Part shown: positions 22,101-25,313 of the stretch, in pieces | Position numbering within the stretch: the first letter of the stretch is position 1 | Layout of the letters: every line of letters starts with the position of its first letter | NCBI GenBank assembly: GCA_964480475.1 | Contig: CAYZPW010000047.1 | Location: 1-25,313 of the forward strand | DNA from: CAYZPW01 sp964480475 | Lineage (GTDB): Bacteria > B130-G9 | Length of the DNA stretch: 25,313 nt | Direction of reading: 5' to 3' | Made by a program: the position numbers and the translations under genes | Notes under the pieces: generated by a model | What the model saw: the letters and a program-made list of their open reading frames with translations, nothing else | Told to the model about the DNA's origin: nothing | The model's database searches: none

Positions 22101-25100
22101 ATGCGTAGCAGTCGTTTTCAGAGTTTGTTGGTCGGCCTCTTAGCGTTTGTGCTGGCCGGCGTGTTTTTCTTTGCCGTGACAGCCTTCGCGGCGGAGGAAG
22201 AGGAGGATGGTGGCACATACACCGGCATCCCCAAGGACCGAAGCTGCACCTGGTGGCTGGACGAGAGCAAGGAGGTGTCCAAGGAGGACAGGGCTGAGAT
22301 AAAGAAGCTGTTCGAGGCGCTTGAGAAGAAGCTCGAAAAAGACGGCCTCGACTCGGTTGAATACCCCTGGAAGCCGCCTGAAGATGAAGAAGAGAAGGAG
22401 GCTGAGGAGAAGAAGGAGGAGAAGGAGCTAACCGACGAGCAGAAGAAGTGGGAAGAGGATGAGTGGTTCGAGGACCCCGAGACCTGCCCCGGCGTGATCA
22501 TCCCGAGCAAGGATGACATCAACGTCGCTAAGGTTGACGGCATCGCCACGGGTACGCTTTTCGTCGTCCGCGGGAAGTTTGAGGATCCGCGCATCGAGGT
22601 CTGGCGGATGAAGCTTGCCAAGGAGGACGATGAATGGTCGGTAGTAGGTCGGGAGATCGAACAGTCATTTGAGCCTGTCTATTTTCTTCACGTGAGAGAG
22701 AATACGGCCTTCAATTTCAAAACGCTGAACATCGACCACGACCGGATGCACATCTCCGCTGAGGATGGCCGGTTTTATCCATTATATGCCGGCAACGACA
22801 CAATAATAGGCGGAACCGTGTTTGGCGGCGAGGCCAGAATGAACTTCACGCCACCAAGAAGGCTGGCCAAGGACTGGGAGACTGACCAGGAACTCGTTCA
22901 GGTGCGGTTGAGAACCCAGGAGTTTCTTGGCAAGGGCCAAGGCGTGGAGGAGTTCAAGAACGCTGAAGTGACCATGTTCACATTCTACTTCACGCCGTCC
23001 AACTTCAAGCAATTCGTCCAAATAGACGGCCTAGAGAGCTTCCCTGTCGATGATAAGAAGGAATTCAAGGAGGCGAAGAAACGTGCAGAGGGCGAGATCG
23101 ACTGGTTGGCCGCGACGAACTGGGCCGCCAAGCTGCCCAACAAGGGTCAGCCGGAGGGCGAGAAGAAGCTCCTGAAGCTCTACTACTTGCATGATTACGA
23201 CGGCCTATGTGACATGTATATCAAGACACCCAAGTACCATTGGATAGGCTATTACGAGTATCCGCTCACCGCCTACTCAGGATATCAGGAAGAGATATAC
23301 GTGTATGCGAACCGTGACGTAGCGCTGATGGCGGGAGACAGAGGAAAGGGAGTGACATTGTGCCGCTATAACCGGGCCGATCAGCGCGAATCGTTGACCC
23401 GTCGGGAAGCTGAATACGAGCCTGTAGCGGATGGGGACGAGCTAGACCGGAAGGTTGACGTGAATATAGGTTTCAAGGAGATAACGCTCCAGACCGAAAC
23501 GTCACTCAGTGAAACGGGACTAGTCCTGGGCTCGACAGCCATATTTGCGAAGTTCAGAACCACCATGGAACTGGAGGTGTTGAAGTCTGGTGTCAGGGTT
23601 CTGCCATTTCAGTTATGGATGATGAGCACGCCTGATGGACCTTCGACCAAAGTGATGAAGATATTGGATGACAGAGGTTTGGACGTCTTGGGATTTGACA
23701 CCACGGGCACTGCCGCCAGGCTCACGTTGATATTCCCAGTTCTGGCAGCTGGCCAGCGTCTTACGTTCACAACCGAGTACGAAGGCGCGCCTTGCGCAAG
23801 GATGCACTCAACTTCCTCCTATGGCTCTGCCGCCTCCAGGTGGATTCCAGAATACGGCTATTTGGATTGCGGCACAATCGAGATTGTCCTGGGTGTACCA
23901 AAGCCGAATGTCGGCGTTACCGTCGGCGGCCTTATTGAGAAGTGGGAGGATAAGGGTCAGAATTTCTCGCATTGGGCGTCCGACGAGTGTATCCGAATGG
24001 CGGTTATATGTTATTCGGACTTCAACGTGATCGAAGCAACTTTTCCCAAGCCCAATGGCCAGGACCTGAAGTTCTATTACTTCTACCACAACAAGCTGGG
24101 ATACACTGTATCAGAGGCGGACGTTACAGATTTTGAGGACCGCCACACAGGCGGAGGCGCTTGGGGCGGACAAGGCAGGAGGACTGAAGAAGATTGGAGA
24201 GCCGCGGCCAAGTTCCACAAGTTGGATTACCAAATGCGTAGTCCCCAGAGTGTTGTGGATGAGTTCGAGAGTATCCTCAAGTTCCATCAGAACATTTATG
24301 TCTCTTACCCATATAAGAAGATCGCTGCTGTCATGATGCCAATTCTCACGTTTCTAGGGCAAGGCTTCCCCACGCTCTTGACCCTGGACGGCACGTCTTT
24401 TGTGTCCGAAGGCGACAGGGCCGCATACGATTGGCTTTTCAAATACATGTATGGCTGGGGTCCTGAATTCTGGGCTCACGAACACGGCCATCAGTACTGG
24501 GGTCACGTCGTCGGCTGGAGAACGTGGCGTGACCAGTGGTTCTCGGAGACATTCACGGAGTTCCAGTCTTCGATGTATATGCAGGCCACAAGAGGCGATG
24601 AGCCCTACAAGAGGAAGTATCAGGAGTGGTACGGTCACGCTCTGGAATGCTACAAGAACGGTCCGCTGGCGATGCCCCAGAACAGGATGGGCCCTGGCGG
24701 GGGGCGTCGTGGCATGTATTCCAAGGGCCCGTGCCTAATGCACATGCTTCGCCGGAACATAGGCGACAAAGCGTACATTGCCTATTGCCGGAACCTCGTC
24801 AAGTCGTTGTATTGGAAGAACCCGACGACCTGCGATTTCCTGGAGGTTCTCGAGCAGACGCTCGGTAAGGAGAATATAAAGGCTCTCTACGGCAAGGAAG
24901 ACATGCGCTGGTGGTTTGACCAGTGGATATATGGAATGGGCATCCCCAGCTACGAATATGGCTACAAAATCTCCGGGAACACGGCCAAGATCAAGATCAA
25001 GCACCTAGCAGACAAGAAGGTCGGAGAACACGCGGCAGAGAACTTTCGAGTTCGGATTCCGATGTGGGTATATCCCGAATCTGGCGAGAAGTATGCCATT

Positions 25101-25241
25101 CCGTTGCTCCTGAGGGGCGAGAAGCTGATTGAGGAGTTCGAGGTCAAGCTTCGCGGTCCAGCTAAGGAACTTATCCTCAACGAGTTTGACACCGTTTTGG
25201 TGCGCAAGATCAAGAAGGTCAAATATAAGAAGATAAAATAG
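22101..25241 (+). CDS. secreted M1-like (gluzincin) metallopeptidase
   Basis: This 1046-aa exported protein has a signal peptide (RSSRFQSLLVGLLAFVLAG... cleavage after TAFA near residue 34) and a highly charged K/E-rich stretch at about 90-125. A long beta-rich part follows, then a catalytic domain with HEHGH (793-797) and E816 in WFSETFTEF. The spacing HExxH-x18-E is exactly that of the M1 zinc aminopeptidase and thermolysin-like gluzincins. WGHVV after the motif is also M1-like. The exopeptidase motif GxMEN is not present; the corresponding stretch reads FLGQGFPTLLTLDG, so N-terminal exopeptidase action is doubtful. GGAGG 8 nt before the ATG at 22101 is the RBS; a GTG at 22098 is less suitable. 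It probably acts in the periplasm or outside the cell, supplying peptides to the receptor in the same locus. Confidence 0.88.
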   Translation: MRSSRFQSLLVGLLAFVLAGVFFFAVTAFAAEEEEDGGTYTGIPKDRSCTWWLDESKEVSKEDRAEIKKLFEALEKKLEKDGLDSVEYPWKPPEDEEEKEAEEKKEEKELTDEQKKWEEDEWFEDPETCPGVIIPSKDDINVAKVDGIATGTLFVVRGKFEDPRIEVWRMKLAKEDDEWSVVGREIEQSFEPVYFLHVRENTAFNFKTLNIDHDRMHISAEDGRFYPLYAGNDTIIGGTVFGGEARMNFTPPRRLAKDWETDQELVQVRLRTQEFLGKGQGVEEFKNAEVTMFTFYFTPSNFKQFVQIDGLESFPVDDKKEFKEAKKRAEGEIDWLAATNWAAKLPNKGQPEGEKKLLKLYYLHDYDGLCDMYIKTPKYHWIGYYEYPLTAYSGYQEEIYVYANRDVALMAGDRGKGVTLCRYNRADQRESLTRREAEYEPVADGDELDRKVDVNIGFKEITLQTETSLSETGLVLGSTAIFAKFRTTMELEVLKSGVRVLPFQLWMMSTPDGPSTKVMKILDDRGLDVLGFDTTGTAARLTLIFPVLAAGQRLTFTTEYEGAPCARMHSTSSYGSAASRWIPEYGYLDCGTIEIVLGVPKPNVGVTVGGLIEKWEDKGQNFSHWASDECIRMAVICYSDFNVIEATFPKPNGQDLKFYYFYHNKLGYTVSEADVTDFEDRHTGGGAWGGQGRRTEEDWRAAAKFHKLDYQMRSPQSVVDEFESILKFHQNIYVSYPYKKIAAVMMPILTFLGQGFPTLLTLDGTSFVSEGDRAAYDWLFKYMYGWGPEFWAHEHGHQYWGHVVGWRTWRDQWFSETFTEFQSSMYMQATRGDEPYKRKYQEWYGHALECYKNGPLAMPQNRMGPGGGRRGMYSKGPCLMHMLRRNIGDKAYIAYCRNLVKSLYWKNPTTCDFLEVLEQTLGKENIKALYGKEDMRWWFDQWIYGMGIPSYEYGYKISGNTAKIKIKHLADKKVGEHAAENFRVRIPMWVYPESGEKYAIPLLLRGEKLIEEFEVKLRGPAKELILNEFDTVLVRKIKKVKYKKIK

Positions 25242-25273
25242 GGTTTCTGGCTCATTGTTAGTTTCTCCTTCCA

Positions 25274-25310
25274 GGGGGGTGGTGAAAGCCGCCCCCCTCT
25301 CCCTTATTGT
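25274..25310 (+). terminator. probable intrinsic terminator after the peptidase gene
   Basis: GGGGGGTGG (25274-25282) pairs with CCGCCCCCC (25289-25297), with one G-T wobble, around a 6-nt loop TGAAAG. The tail TCTCCCTTATTG is only moderately T-rich. It stands 33 nt after the stop of the last gene, so it fits the end of the envelope locus. Confidence 0.55.
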
Positions 25311-25313
25311 AAT

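Overview
This window comes from a Gram-negative bacterium with an outer membrane. It encodes a TonB-dependent receptor, ExbB/ExbD energisers and several proteins with Sec signal peptides. Base composition is moderately GC-rich. The mix of a CsgG/LamG-like fusion, a giant periplasmic TPR protein, duplicated ExbB/ExbD and a dense set of intergenic hairpin repeats recalls an environmental, probably uncultured deltaproteobacterial or candidate-phylum lineage. I cannot place it further from sequence alone. I found no rRNA, tRNA, CRISPR array or insertion-sequence transposase.

Left part (1-5.2 kb). A LarA-type nickel racemase gene is followed by a compact accessory island. A good sigma70-like promoter (1416-1444) precedes a 146-aa three-helix membrane protein. 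That gene overlaps by 4 nt a 161-aa TIR protein closely matching the Thoeris sensor ThsB. No ThsA-type SIR2/SLOG or macro-domain effector is visible, so the membrane protein is the natural effector candidate. This is the most likely undescribed or under-described system in the window. A second translationally coupled pair (76 aa and 187 aa, unknown function) follows directly. A membrane PAS-GGDEF diguanylate cyclase gene closes the region.

Middle part (5.2-10.1 kb). This holds a secreted CsgG-like/LamG-like fusion protein, a DHA2-type MFS drug exporter and, on the minus strand, a soluble receiver-PAS-histidine kinase. The kinase's receiver domain has lost its phospho-acceptor aspartate.

Right part (10.1-25.3 kb). 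This is a cell-envelope uptake and processing locus, all on the plus strand. In order it encodes a 1033-aa TPR protein, a small TPR/membrane protein, a first ExbB, a TonB-dependent receptor with a carboxypeptidase-regulatory-like N-terminus, a second ExbB with its own signal peptide, two ExbD proteins, a secreted two-domain beta protein and a 1046-aa secreted M1-like metallopeptidase that lacks the GxMEN motif. No TonB gene is present. I infer import of a peptide or other large nutrient, with the peptidase acting outside the inner membrane.

The intergenic spaces of the right half carry several families of dispersed palindromes: an 18-bp GC-rich palindrome (four copies), elements bounded by TGTAGGGG/CCCCTACA, and a composite two-hairpin element (three copies). 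In the composite element the stem sequences differ but pairing is kept. These look like REP/BIME-type repeats.
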